This document shows, piece after piece, positions 1 through 5,974 of a stretch of 10,701 nucleotides of DNA. Position 1 is the first letter of the stretch, and each line of letters starts with the position of its first letter. The DNA comes from Rhodospirillales bacterium. GTDB lineage: Bacteria; Pseudomonadota; Alphaproteobacteria; MPNO01; UBA2964. Below the pieces are notes generated by a model. The model worked only from the letters and a program-made list of their open reading frames with translations. It was not told where the DNA came from and made no database searches. The DNA lies in assembly GCA_002727395.1 (NCBI GenBank), contig PBWY01000110.1, forward strand, positions 1-10,701. The letters are read 5' to 3'. Made by a program: the position numbers and the translations under genes.

Positions 1-1
1 A

Positions 2-262
2 ACAAGGCTCAATGGTATTGTCATGCAAAATTCTAGCGTCGATCAACTTATAATGGATATACCCTTCCTAGTGTCTTACTTTTCAAGACAGACAGTCCTT
101 AATCCCGGAGATATAATTTCGACCGGAACACCTGCTGGGGTAGGTCATCGTCGTGATCCGCCGGTTTATCTTAAGCCAGGAGATGTTTTAGAGATGGAGA
201 TCACAGGTATTGGAATTTTAAGAAACACGATTATTGATGAAACAGAGGTGCATCTTTATTAA
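2..262 (+). CDS. Fumarylacetoacetate hydrolase family protein, C-terminal part (5' end outside window)
   Basis: The frame is open from the first bases of the window, so this is the 3' end of a longer gene; the ATG at 23 is internal. About 86 residues are visible. They carry the typical end of the FAH fold: a segment like RLNGIVMQ, then DIPFLVSYFS, then the diagnostic block DIISTGTPAGVG, and a closing GIGILRN. Family members are cytosolic, metal-dependent enzymes of about 220-300 residues. They hydrolyse or decarboxylate acyl-pyruvate-type products, often at the end of aromatic or sugar-acid breakdown. The metal-binding glutamates lie in the missing N-terminal part, so the exact activity cannot be told. 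The gene ends 29 bases before the transporter binding protein, on the same strand, which suggests one operon. Family assignment is firm; substrate is unknown. Confidence 0.88.
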   Translation, partial: TRLNGIVMQNSSVDQLIMDIPFLVSYFSRQTVLNPGDIISTGTPAGVGHRRDPPVYLKPGDVLEMEITGIGILRNTIIDETEVHLY

Positions 263-291
263 TTTATTTTAATCGAAAGGTAGGTTTTTCA

Positions 292-1299
292 ATGAAAGTT
301 TTAATTACATTGATATTTGCGGCTAGCGCAATGTTTATGGGACATAGTGTTGTTGCCGAAAATTGCGGGAAAATAAAAGTTGCTGAGATGAATTGGCCCT
401 CGGCTGAATTAATAGCAAATGTTGATAAGATAATATTGGATAAAGGCTTTGGCTGCGATGTGGAATTAGTAGCAGGTGCTACAACGACAACATTCGCCTC
501 GATGAACGAAAAAGGTCAACCTGATTTAGCAAGTGAGCTTTGGGTTAATGCACTAAGAGTTCCGTTAAAAAAGGCATTAAATGAAGGACGACTTCATATA
601 ATTAATCGAGGACCTATAACCGAACTAGGAGAAGGTTGGTGGATTACTCCCCATACGGCAAGAAAACATCCAGAATTAAAAACTGTTCTTGATGTTTTGA
701 AGAGGCCAGAACTTTTTCCGCACCCAGAAGATAAGTCAAAGGGGGGGTTCGTAACTTGTCCGGCGGGTTGGGGTTGTCAACTTACCAATGCCAACCTTTA
801 TCGTGCTTTCGAGATGAAAAAAAAGGGGTGGCGCTTGGTTGACCCTGGCTCCTCGGCGGGTTTAGACGGTTCCATGGCAAAGGCGATACAGCGTGGAGAA
901 AATTGGTTTGGCTATTATTGGTCCCCTACTGCAATGATCGGAAAATTCAAAATGAAAAAATTATCATTCGGCGTACCGTTCGCAGGTAGTAAAAATTGGG
1001 ATGGTTGTATTGTTAAACCGGAACAGGAATGTGCTGACCCCAAACCATCAGCTTGGACCAAGTCAGAAGTGCACTCGGTAATAACTGATCGATTTATGAA
1101 AAGGGGTGGTGCCGCTTTAGCATATTTAAAAAACCGAGTTTTTCCAGGGTCTGTTATGAATGCCATGTTGGTTTACATGTCAAAGAATCAAGCTAGCGGA
1201 CAGGATGCAGCTATTGAATTCCTGCAGAAAAACCGGAATATTTGGGGAAATTGGGTATCACCTAAAATTGCTAGAAAAATTGAGTCTGTGAAATTTTAA
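292..1299 (+). CDS. Glycine betaine/proline-type ABC transporter substrate-binding protein (OpuAC family)
   Basis: A periplasmic solute-binding protein of 335 residues. Residues 1-22 form a signal peptide (Lys2, a hydrophobic core, then SVVA before Glu23, a good signal peptidase I site). The mature part fits the OpuAC/ProX family: an ELWVNALR segment at 82-89, GEGWW around 113-117, a CPAGWGCQLTN block at 156-166, and YYWSPTAM near 208-215. Tryptophans 35, 84, 116, 117 and 210 are candidates for the aromatic cage that holds a quaternary ammonium group, but which ones do so is inference. Six cysteines (25, 55, 156, 162, 239, 247) could form disulfides in the periplasm. The start is preceded by an AAAGGTAGG-type ribosome binding site. 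Permease and ATPase follow directly. The ligand could be glycine betaine, another betaine, choline or proline; the sequence alone does not decide. A run of seven G (741-747) lies in the coding region, frame intact. Confidence 0.9.
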   Translation: MKVLITLIFAASAMFMGHSVVAENCGKIKVAEMNWPSAELIANVDKIILDKGFGCDVELVAGATTTTFASMNEKGQPDLASELWVNALRVPLKKALNEGRLHIINRGPITELGEGWWITPHTARKHPELKTVLDVLKRPELFPHPEDKSKGGFVTCPAGWGCQLTNANLYRAFEMKKKGWRLVDPGSSAGLDGSMAKAIQRGENWFGYYWSPTAMIGKFKMKKLSFGVPFAGSKNWDGCIVKPEQECADPKPSAWTKSEVHSVITDRFMKRGGAALAYLKNRVFPGSVMNAMLVYMSKNQASGQDAAIEFLQKNRNIWGNWVSPKIARKIESVKF

Positions 1300-1333
1300 A
1301 TAAAAAATTTTTATTTTTCAAAGACTCTTTGAA
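1298..1333 (+). promoter_or_regulatory. Two adjacent inverted repeats between binding-protein and permease genes
   Basis: Two perfect inverted repeats stand back to back. The first (1298-1316) is AT-only with arms AAATAAAAA and TTTTTATTT, and overlaps the stop codon of the binding-protein gene. The second (1317-1333) has arms TTCAAAG and CTTTGAA around a three-base loop ACT. Its 3' arm runs into the GAAGAG at 1331-1336, the likely ribosome binding site of the permease gene. In binding-protein transporters such hairpins commonly protect the upstream mRNA or lower downstream expression, so the soluble protein is made in excess. That role here is inferred. There is no U-run after the second hairpin, so it is not a classical full terminator. 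Confidence 0.5.
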
Positions 1334-1342
1334 GAGATAAAA

Positions 1343-2233
1343 ATGGAGATTTTTGATAATTTTCCAACGATGGGTAGGCAAGACCTGCGTGACTTCAAGA
1401 ATGTTATTGATTCCAGTTTTCGAGAGTTTTCTAGGGCATACGGAGAAAATTTAGAAAATTTTTTTGAACCCTTATTGTTTTTTTTAATTTGGTTTGAAAG
1501 GTGCCTAATTAGTGCCCCTTGGCCTTTAATAATTGTTGTAATTGCGGTGCTAGCTTGGGTTGGATCAAAAAGCTGGTATATTGTCGTCGGTTCCGTAGTA
1601 GCATTTTTGATCATCGGCTACTTTGGAATGTGGGAAAATACCATGGCAACAATTGCCATTATTTCTGTCGCAACATTCCTATGTATTCTTTTCGGAATAC
1701 CGATAGGTATATGGATGGCAAAATCTGATCGTGCTCGCTCCGCATTTACCCCTCTACTAGATGTGATGCAAACAATACCAAGTTTTGTTTATTTAATCCC
1801 TGTGGTTATGTTGTTAGGTATAGGAAAAGTACCCGGACTTTTAGCTGTTTGTATTTACGCTGTACCGCCTATTGTGAGGCTTACTGATCTTGGTATTCGT
1901 TTGGTTGATAAGGAGGTATTAGAAGCGGCTGATGCCTTCGGAGCTAGTTATCGTCAAAAACTTTGGGATATACAAATTCCGCTTGCGTTACCAAATATTT
2001 TTGCCGGAATTAATCAGACAATAATGATGGCCCTCGCGATGGTTGTGATAGCATCTATGATCGGGGTCAAAGGTTTAGGGGTTCCCGTCCTTCGCGCAAT
2101 TTCAAATCAATATTTAGCTCTCGGTGTAATGAATGGGTTGGCGATAGTTGCACTAGCTATAATCTTTGATCGGATCCTACAAAAATACGGCCATCGGCTT
2201 CAACGTCATCGTCAAAATCAAGTCCATAACTAA
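1343..2233 (+). CDS. Glycine betaine/proline-type ABC transporter permease (ProW-like)
   Basis: An inner-membrane permease of 296 residues. After a polar N-terminal stretch (1-42) there are hydrophobic segments at roughly 43-58, 60-74, 78-94, 102-124, 146-175, 221-247 and 260-277. The cytoplasmic EAA loop that contacts the ATPase is clear: EAADAFGASYRQKLWDIQIP begins at residue 194. The block MQTIPSFVYLIPVVMLLGIG (142-161) is typical of ProW/OpuAB permeases. The polar N-terminus followed by extra hydrophobic segments resembles the ProW layout. ATG 1343 has GAAGAG seven bases upstream. The stop is seven bases before the GTG chosen for the ATPase, so the two are probably translated together. 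Class is sure; the transported solute is inferred only from the binding protein. Confidence 0.9.
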   Translation: MEIFDNFPTMGRQDLRDFKNVIDSSFREFSRAYGENLENFFEPLLFFLIWFERCLISAPWPLIIVVIAVLAWVGSKSWYIVVGSVVAFLIIGYFGMWENTMATIAIISVATFLCILFGIPIGIWMAKSDRARSAFTPLLDVMQTIPSFVYLIPVVMLLGIGKVPGLLAVCIYAVPPIVRLTDLGIRLVDKEVLEAADAFGASYRQKLWDIQIPLALPNIFAGINQTIMMALAMVVIASMIGVKGLGVPVLRAISNQYLALGVMNGLAIVALAIIFDRILQKYGHRLQRHRQNQVHN

Positions 2234-2240
2234 TATTAAA

Positions 2241-3269
2241 GTGCAGATAATAAATTTATTCAAGATTTTCGGACCAAACCCCAATAGTGTTTTGCCCTTG
2301 ATAAGGGATGGTATTTCTAAGACGAGTTTACTAAGAGATCATGGCCATGTCCTTGGTCTAAGTAACATTAGCTTGTCAGTTCCTGCTCAAAAAATTCAGG
2401 TGGTCATGGGCCTCTCAGGGTCCGGTAAGTCTACTTTAATTCGCCACATTAATCGTTTGGTTGAGCCCACCTTCGGCCAAGTATTTGTAGATAACGCAGA
2501 TATATTAAAATTGTCTCGGGACCAGCTACTTAGTTTTAGGAGAAACAATGTATCTATGGTCTTTCAGAATTTTGCTCTTCTACCCCATCGTAATGTTGAA
2601 CAAAATGTTGCTTACGGAATTATCAATCAAGGCTGCAGTGAGGCTACCGCTTTTAAAAGATGTAAGGAATGGATAGATAAAGTCGGTCTGATTGGGTATG
2701 AGAAGCATTTTCCCTGTCAACTTTCTGGCGGAATGCAACAGCGCGTGGGTATTGCCCGGGCTTTGGCAACAGGTGCAGAACTTCTACTTATGGATGAAGC
2801 TTTCTCCTCTTTAGATCCCTTAACCCGTTCAGATATGCAAAATATTTTACTGAAACTACAATCGGAGTTAAAAAAAACCATTATATTTATAACCCATGAC
2901 CTTAATGAAGCACTTAAGATCGGAGATCGAGTCGCGATCCTCAGAGATGGGTTATTAGTGCAAGAAGACGAACCACAAAATATTATTTTGAAACCAGCAG
3001 ATAAATATATATCAAATTTTACATCAGAAATTGAACGCGGAAAGTTTATTAAAGTAAGTGCGGTTATGGAGAAAAGTGGGCAAGGAGCTAAACTAACCCT
3101 GAGTTCAGATATGACAATCAACGAGGCGCTACAAGAATTTGGTTCTTATGGTCAAGATAAAGCCAATGTAATTGATGAAAAAGGTAATATGATCGGTTTC
3201 GTCAATTTAAAAAAATTAATTAATTCTATGATACCGCCTGAAGGTACGGGCATAAAACGCCCAAACTAG
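2241..3269 (+). CDS. Glycine betaine/proline-type ABC transporter ATP-binding protein (ProV-like, shortened CBS region)
   Basis: The cytosolic ATPase of the importer, 342 residues from GTG 2241. This start is chosen because the protein then begins QIINLFKIFG, matching the usual ProV beginning. The frame is open back to a TTG at 2166, but that would overlap the permease by 68 bases with no good ribosome binding site. Visible motifs: Walker A GLSGSGKST (57-65), Q-loop Gln109, signature LSGGMQQR (161-168), Walker B LLLMDEAF (182-189 region), D-loop SSLDP, and switch His219 in THD. ProV proteins usually end with two CBS motifs and reach about 400 residues. Here only about one CBS-like segment is left (roughly 275-330, with NVIDEKGNMIGFVNLKKL), so osmotic or nucleotide gating may differ. 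The gene order binding protein, permease, ATPase is the reverse of E. coli proVWX. Confidence 0.9.
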   Translation: MQIINLFKIFGPNPNSVLPLIRDGISKTSLLRDHGHVLGLSNISLSVPAQKIQVVMGLSGSGKSTLIRHINRLVEPTFGQVFVDNADILKLSRDQLLSFRRNNVSMVFQNFALLPHRNVEQNVAYGIINQGCSEATAFKRCKEWIDKVGLIGYEKHFPCQLSGGMQQRVGIARALATGAELLLMDEAFSSLDPLTRSDMQNILLKLQSELKKTIIFITHDLNEALKIGDRVAILRDGLLVQEDEPQNIILKPADKYISNFTSEIERGKFIKVSAVMEKSGQGAKLTLSSDMTINEALQEFGSYGQDKANVIDEKGNMIGFVNLKKLINSMIPPEGTGIKRPN

Positions 3270-3491
3270 ATATAGTTGTTAATGATTCAAATAATATTAT
3301 CCACGAATTTATCGTCACTTCTGCATCGGATTATTACATGCTCGCGGGTCCTAAAATAGGTTATGATTGTTGTTTCATTGATTGCGGATATACCGAAAGT
3401 CGAGAGTTGATATGGTCATCTCGATTTAGTAACTTAGAAGAAGTTGCTGATAATATTCTTTCTTTAAACACATTGGTAGGGGTGAGAAAAA
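3242..3491 (+). pseudogene. Open frame without a clear start; possible remnant of an Lrp/AsnC-type regulator
   Basis: Between the ATPase and the transaldolase, one frame stays open from 3242 through 3583, while the other two + frames are broken by stops. The first ATG is at 3338, with no ribosome binding site, and the frame runs 92 bases into the transaldolase gene. The translation reads like real protein: DIVVNDSNNIIHEFIVTSAS, then a cysteine pair, then RFSNLEEVADNILSLNTL and GVRKIDRFIP. The last part resembles the end of an Lrp/AsnC ligand-binding (RAM) domain: a strand, a helix, then GV followed by a strand. No helix-turn-helix part is present. It may be a decayed regulator, a truncated small protein from ATG 3338, or chance. 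The Lrp link is weak and from memory of the fold pattern only. Confidence 0.3.
3478..3486 (+). promoter_or_regulatory. Ribosome binding site that fixes the TTG start of the transaldolase-family gene
   Basis: The string AGGGGTGAG ends five bases before TTG 3492. It is one of the best Shine-Dalgarno matches in the window and supports TTG as the true start, since there is no in-frame ATG close by before residue 40. Confidence 0.6.
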
Positions 3492-4217
3492 TTGACCGAT
3501 TTATCCCAGCTAAAAATCAAAGTATTTGCCGATGGGGCAGATCTAGCAAGTATCAAAGAACATGTTGGAAACCCTATCGTTAAGGGTTTTACGACTAATC
3601 CATCGCTTATGCGTAACGCGGGAGTTAGTGATTATAAATCTTTTGCACTTTCTGCCTCAAAGTTGGTAGCTGGAAAGCCAATCAGTTTTGAAGTTTTTTC
3701 TGATGATGCTGACGAAATGGTCAAGCAGGGTCAGGAAATTGCTAGTTGGAACGATAACATCAATGTGAAAATTCCGGTAATTAATACAGAGGGCAAAAGT
3801 ACAATTTCAGCTATTCAGTCCTTGTCGAGAGATGGTATTACAGTAAATGTCACTGCAATCTTTACGAGAGATCAATACGAACGAGTCATTGATGCAGTTT
3901 CTGAGAAACATCCATCTATTATATCAATATTTGCTGGGCGTATAGCTGATTCTGGTATTGATCCGACAGAGACTATGAGAGCTGCAGTGGAATACGCAAA
4001 ATCCAAGCCAAAGGCTGAGATTTTATGGGCGAGCACTCGAGAACCGCATAGTATAATTCAAGCGGAAGCATGTGGGTGTCAAATAATTACTGTTGAACGA
4101 TCAATTTTAGATAAAGCGTGTCAGTTATTCGGCAAAAATTTGCAACAATACTCAGTAGAGACTGTAAAACGATTTTATGATGACGCAATGTCGTCAGGAT
4201 TTTCTATACCAATTTAG
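3492..4217 (+). CDS. Transaldolase family protein
   Basis: A cytosolic class I aldolase-type enzyme of 241 residues. The N-terminus has VFADGAD (11-17), the KGFTTNPSLMRNAG block (31-44) typical of transaldolases, and FEVFSDD (66-72). The Schiff-base lysine is Lys93 in the VKIPV motif, followed by the expected INVTAIF-like strand (VNVTAIF) and later SIFAGRIADSGIDP and ILWASTREP. Classical transaldolases move a dihydroxyacetone unit between sugar phosphates; short members of about 220-240 residues include fructose-6-phosphate aldolase types and many of unknown specificity. The start is TTG behind a strong ribosome binding site. It overlaps the possible regulator remnant in another frame. It follows the transporter genes on the same strand, so it may be co-transcribed, but a link to betaine-like solutes is not obvious. 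Confidence 0.87.
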   Translation: MTDLSQLKIKVFADGADLASIKEHVGNPIVKGFTTNPSLMRNAGVSDYKSFALSASKLVAGKPISFEVFSDDADEMVKQGQEIASWNDNINVKIPVINTEGKSTISAIQSLSRDGITVNVTAIFTRDQYERVIDAVSEKHPSIISIFAGRIADSGIDPTETMRAAVEYAKSKPKAEILWASTREPHSIIQAEACGCQIITVERSILDKACQLFGKNLQQYSVETVKRFYDDAMSSGFSIPI

Positions 4218-4619
4218 TGGTCAGCAATTAAATGTTCTTCATGAAGCATTAATGAGCTAGGATCATTAGTCTATATCGTCAGGTCACGAAAATAGCTTGC
4301 CTAGCAGAAGTTATACACAAGATAACTCAATTTTAAGATTTGATACTAGGGCTTCATATCCGTTGGCAATATAAAAAGGTAAATATAGATTGGCTGATTG
4401 GGGGTAAAACGGCTTCATCATAAAAAGATGTAGATGCAGAAGACTTAATCGATAGCGAAGTCTTTAAATAATCCTGGTAGGTAGAATTTTGAGAATTATG
4501 TAAAATTTGTATTATATCGTTTCAAAGCCATCAATTTCACACTAATGTTTGGAAAAACGGCACGGAATTAATCTGAGTTCTATGATGGGAGGGGTTAATG
4601 GCTATTTTAAGGTTTCAGG
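4218..4619 (+). other. 402-base gap without a convincing gene
   Basis: No protein-like frame, tRNA or insertion sequence was seen on either strand. It contains an imperfect inverted repeat just after the transaldolase stop (about 4226-4254, with the perfect core CTTCATGAAG at 4237-4246), which could end the upstream transcript although no U-run follows. It also holds a hairpin with seven-base arms AAGACTT and AAGTCTT (4440-4446 and 4458-4464), a weak promoter candidate (4489-4515) and the translation start region of the next gene. This is the longest non-coding stretch in the window and probably separates two transcription units. Confidence 0.6.
4489..4515 (+). promoter_or_regulatory. Weak sigma-70-like promoter candidate before the alpha-hydroxy-acid dehydrogenase
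   Basis: A TTGAGA box (4489-4494) and a TATTAT box (4510-4515) are separated by 15 bases, shorter than the usual 17. In AT-rich DNA such matches arise by chance, so this is only a candidate. It would give a leader of about 100 bases before the start at 4620. Confidence 0.2.
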
Positions 4620-4630
4620 ATGGTAGATAA
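4598..4630 (+). other. Possible 10-codon leader peptide overlapping the dehydrogenase start
   Basis: The strongest Shine-Dalgarno of this region, GGGAGGGG (4587-4594), sits at the right distance for ATG 4598 rather than for ATG 4620. That ATG opens a frame coding MAILRFQDGR and ends with TAA at 4628-4630, eleven bases inside the dehydrogenase gene. Ribosomes ending there could restart at 4620, which has only AAGG (4609-4612) of its own. Translational coupling is an inference; the peptide could also be meaningless. Confidence 0.3.
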
Positions 4631-5882
4631 GTCGACTTGTGTTAACAAAAAAGAAAAAAAGGTTAACGAGAGTCTAATTTTACCTGCGCAACGCAAGCTT
4701 AAGAGAAGGTTCCCTACGGCTCAAGATTTACGCATTCGGGCCCGGAAAAAGCTCCCTAATTTTGCTTTTGAATATGTTGACGGGGGTGCGGGCAGTGATA
4801 AAGGAATTATAAGAAATTGGGATGCCTTTGACTCCATAGAATTGGTACCAAGATATGGTAAAGTGGTCGCACCCCCTCCAACGAATATAACACTTTTCGG
4901 TAAAGGTTATTCTGCTCCCGTTGGTATCTCTCCTATAGGAGGTCCAGGAACTGGTTTTCCAGGTGCGGAGACCTACTTCGCTAGGGCTGCCCAAGCTGCA
5001 GGGGTTCCCTATACTCTTGGCGTCCTTTCTGCGATTACTATTGAGCAAGCAGCAACTATCGCTCCCGATGTACTATGGCTCCAGTTATATCGTTTTCCGA
5101 GGAAGAACCATTCAATTGGACTGGATCTTGTAAAGCGTGCCGAGGCGGCCGGTGTGCAGGCTTTGATGCTGACTTGGGACTCTCCCGTCAGGACCACACG
5201 CCCCAGGGAAGTGAAAAGCGGTATCATGGCACCATTTAAACTCACAAATAGATTAAGATTGGATGCATTGTCATCACCATCTTGGCTTTTGTCTATGCTA
5301 CGAAATGGTATTCCAAGGTTTGTGAGCCTGCGCCCATATATGGAGGGTCGAACGGGTATCCAGGAGTCGACTGAGTTTATTCAGGCTGAGTCTGGCGGTG
5401 CTTTTACATGGGAGGAAGTGGCCCTTTACAGAGATGCATGGAGGGGGCCATTGCTGATTAAAGGTGTGCTGCACCCTGAAGATGCTAAAAGGGCGATTGC
5501 TGCGGGAATTGACGGACTGGTGGTTACCAATCACGGTGGTCGACAAATTGATGCGCTTCCAGCGTCAATAGATGCGCTTCCGGTTATTTCCGAGCAAGTA
5601 AACGGAAAAGCAGAAATTATCGTTGATAGTGGTATCCGCTCAGGGGTAGATGTGGCCCGTGCAATTGCACTGGGTGCCAATGCTGGCTTCTCTGGCAAAG
5701 CTTTTCTTTGGAGTTTGGGGGCACTGGGTGCACGAGGTCCAGGTCATTTAATAAACCTTTTTAAAGATGACTTGAGCGCCACGTTAGGACAACTTGGTTG
5801 TCATTGTGTCGAAGATCTAAGGGCAGTCACGGTTCGTCACCCCGGGGCCTATTCACGAGATGATTTTTCTAGTTTAGATTAA
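4620..5882 (+). CDS. FMN-dependent alpha-hydroxy-acid dehydrogenase/oxidase
   Basis: A 420-residue enzyme of the family of L-lactate dehydrogenase LldD, glycolate oxidase and mandelate dehydrogenase. It oxidises an L-2-hydroxy acid to the 2-oxo acid with FMN as cofactor. The family's catalytic set is visible: Tyr52 in EYVDGGAG, Tyr157 in QLY, Asp187 in LTWDSPV, Arg194, Lys281, and the active-site HGGR with His305 and Arg308. FMN phosphate contacts are expected around VDSGIRSG (335-342) and GFSGKAF (356-362). Two positions differ from common members: ISPIGG where ISPTG or APTA is usual, and SGKAF in place of the common GR(P) form. About 28 lysine-rich residues precede the usual family start near KRRFPTAQDLR; the true start might be later, but no internal start has a better ribosome site. 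Residues 200-245, rich in hydrophobic and basic residues, could touch the membrane. The substrate is not decided by sequence. Confidence 0.9.
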   Translation: MVDKSTCVNKKEKKVNESLILPAQRKLKRRFPTAQDLRIRARKKLPNFAFEYVDGGAGSDKGIIRNWDAFDSIELVPRYGKVVAPPPTNITLFGKGYSAPVGISPIGGPGTGFPGAETYFARAAQAAGVPYTLGVLSAITIEQAATIAPDVLWLQLYRFPRKNHSIGLDLVKRAEAAGVQALMLTWDSPVRTTRPREVKSGIMAPFKLTNRLRLDALSSPSWLLSMLRNGIPRFVSLRPYMEGRTGIQESTEFIQAESGGAFTWEEVALYRDAWRGPLLIKGVLHPEDAKRAIAAGIDGLVVTNHGGRQIDALPASIDALPVISEQVNGKAEIIVDSGIRSGVDVARAIALGANAGFSGKAFLWSLGALGARGPGHLINLFKDDLSATLGQLGCHCVEDLRAVTVRHPGAYSRDDFSSLD

Positions 5883-5931
5883 AGATATATAGATAAAGAA
5901 AAATCTAGGATATTATACCTACAAGCCTTCG

Positions 5932-5949
5932 GTTTACTAATTGGTAAAC
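5932..5949 (+). repeat. Inverted repeat upstream of the amidohydrolase
   Basis: Six-base arms GTTTAC (5932-5937) and GTAAAC (5944-5949) flank a six-base spacer and lie 25 bases before the chosen start at 5975. It could be an operator or a weak mRNA hairpin in the 92-base gap after the dehydrogenase gene. A TATTAT hexamer at 5911-5916 lies upstream, but no convincing -35 box was seen. Confidence 0.3.
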
Positions 5950-5974
5950 TATGTTCGCACTAATGAGGTCCACT

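Noticed and set aside
915..1166. Minus-strand open frame opposite the binding-protein gene
   Set aside because: It lies fully inside a well-supported gene, has no ribosome site and no recognisable motif. The same holds for the antisense frames inside the ATPase, dehydrogenase, amidohydrolase and Rieske genes.
1519..1728. Second + frame inside the permease gene
   Set aside because: It is a shadow of the permease coding sequence, rich in Cys and Asn, with no protein-like features.
2166..2240. TTG start that would lengthen the ATPase by 25 residues
   Set aside because: It overlaps the permease gene, lacks a ribosome site, and adds residues that ProV-type proteins do not have; GTG 2241 fits the family start.
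3206..3212. TTTAAAA slippery heptamer in the ATPase, in the right frame for a -1 shift into the start-less open frame
   Set aside because: After a -1 shift the ribosome would meet TGA at 3239-3241, before the open frame begins, so no fusion protein results.
5550..5581. Direct repeat of 11 bases, GATGCGCTTCC, twice within 32 bases
   Set aside because: It codes for the conserved DALP-x-SI-DALP stretch after the active-site HGGR of the dehydrogenase, so it is explained by protein sequence.
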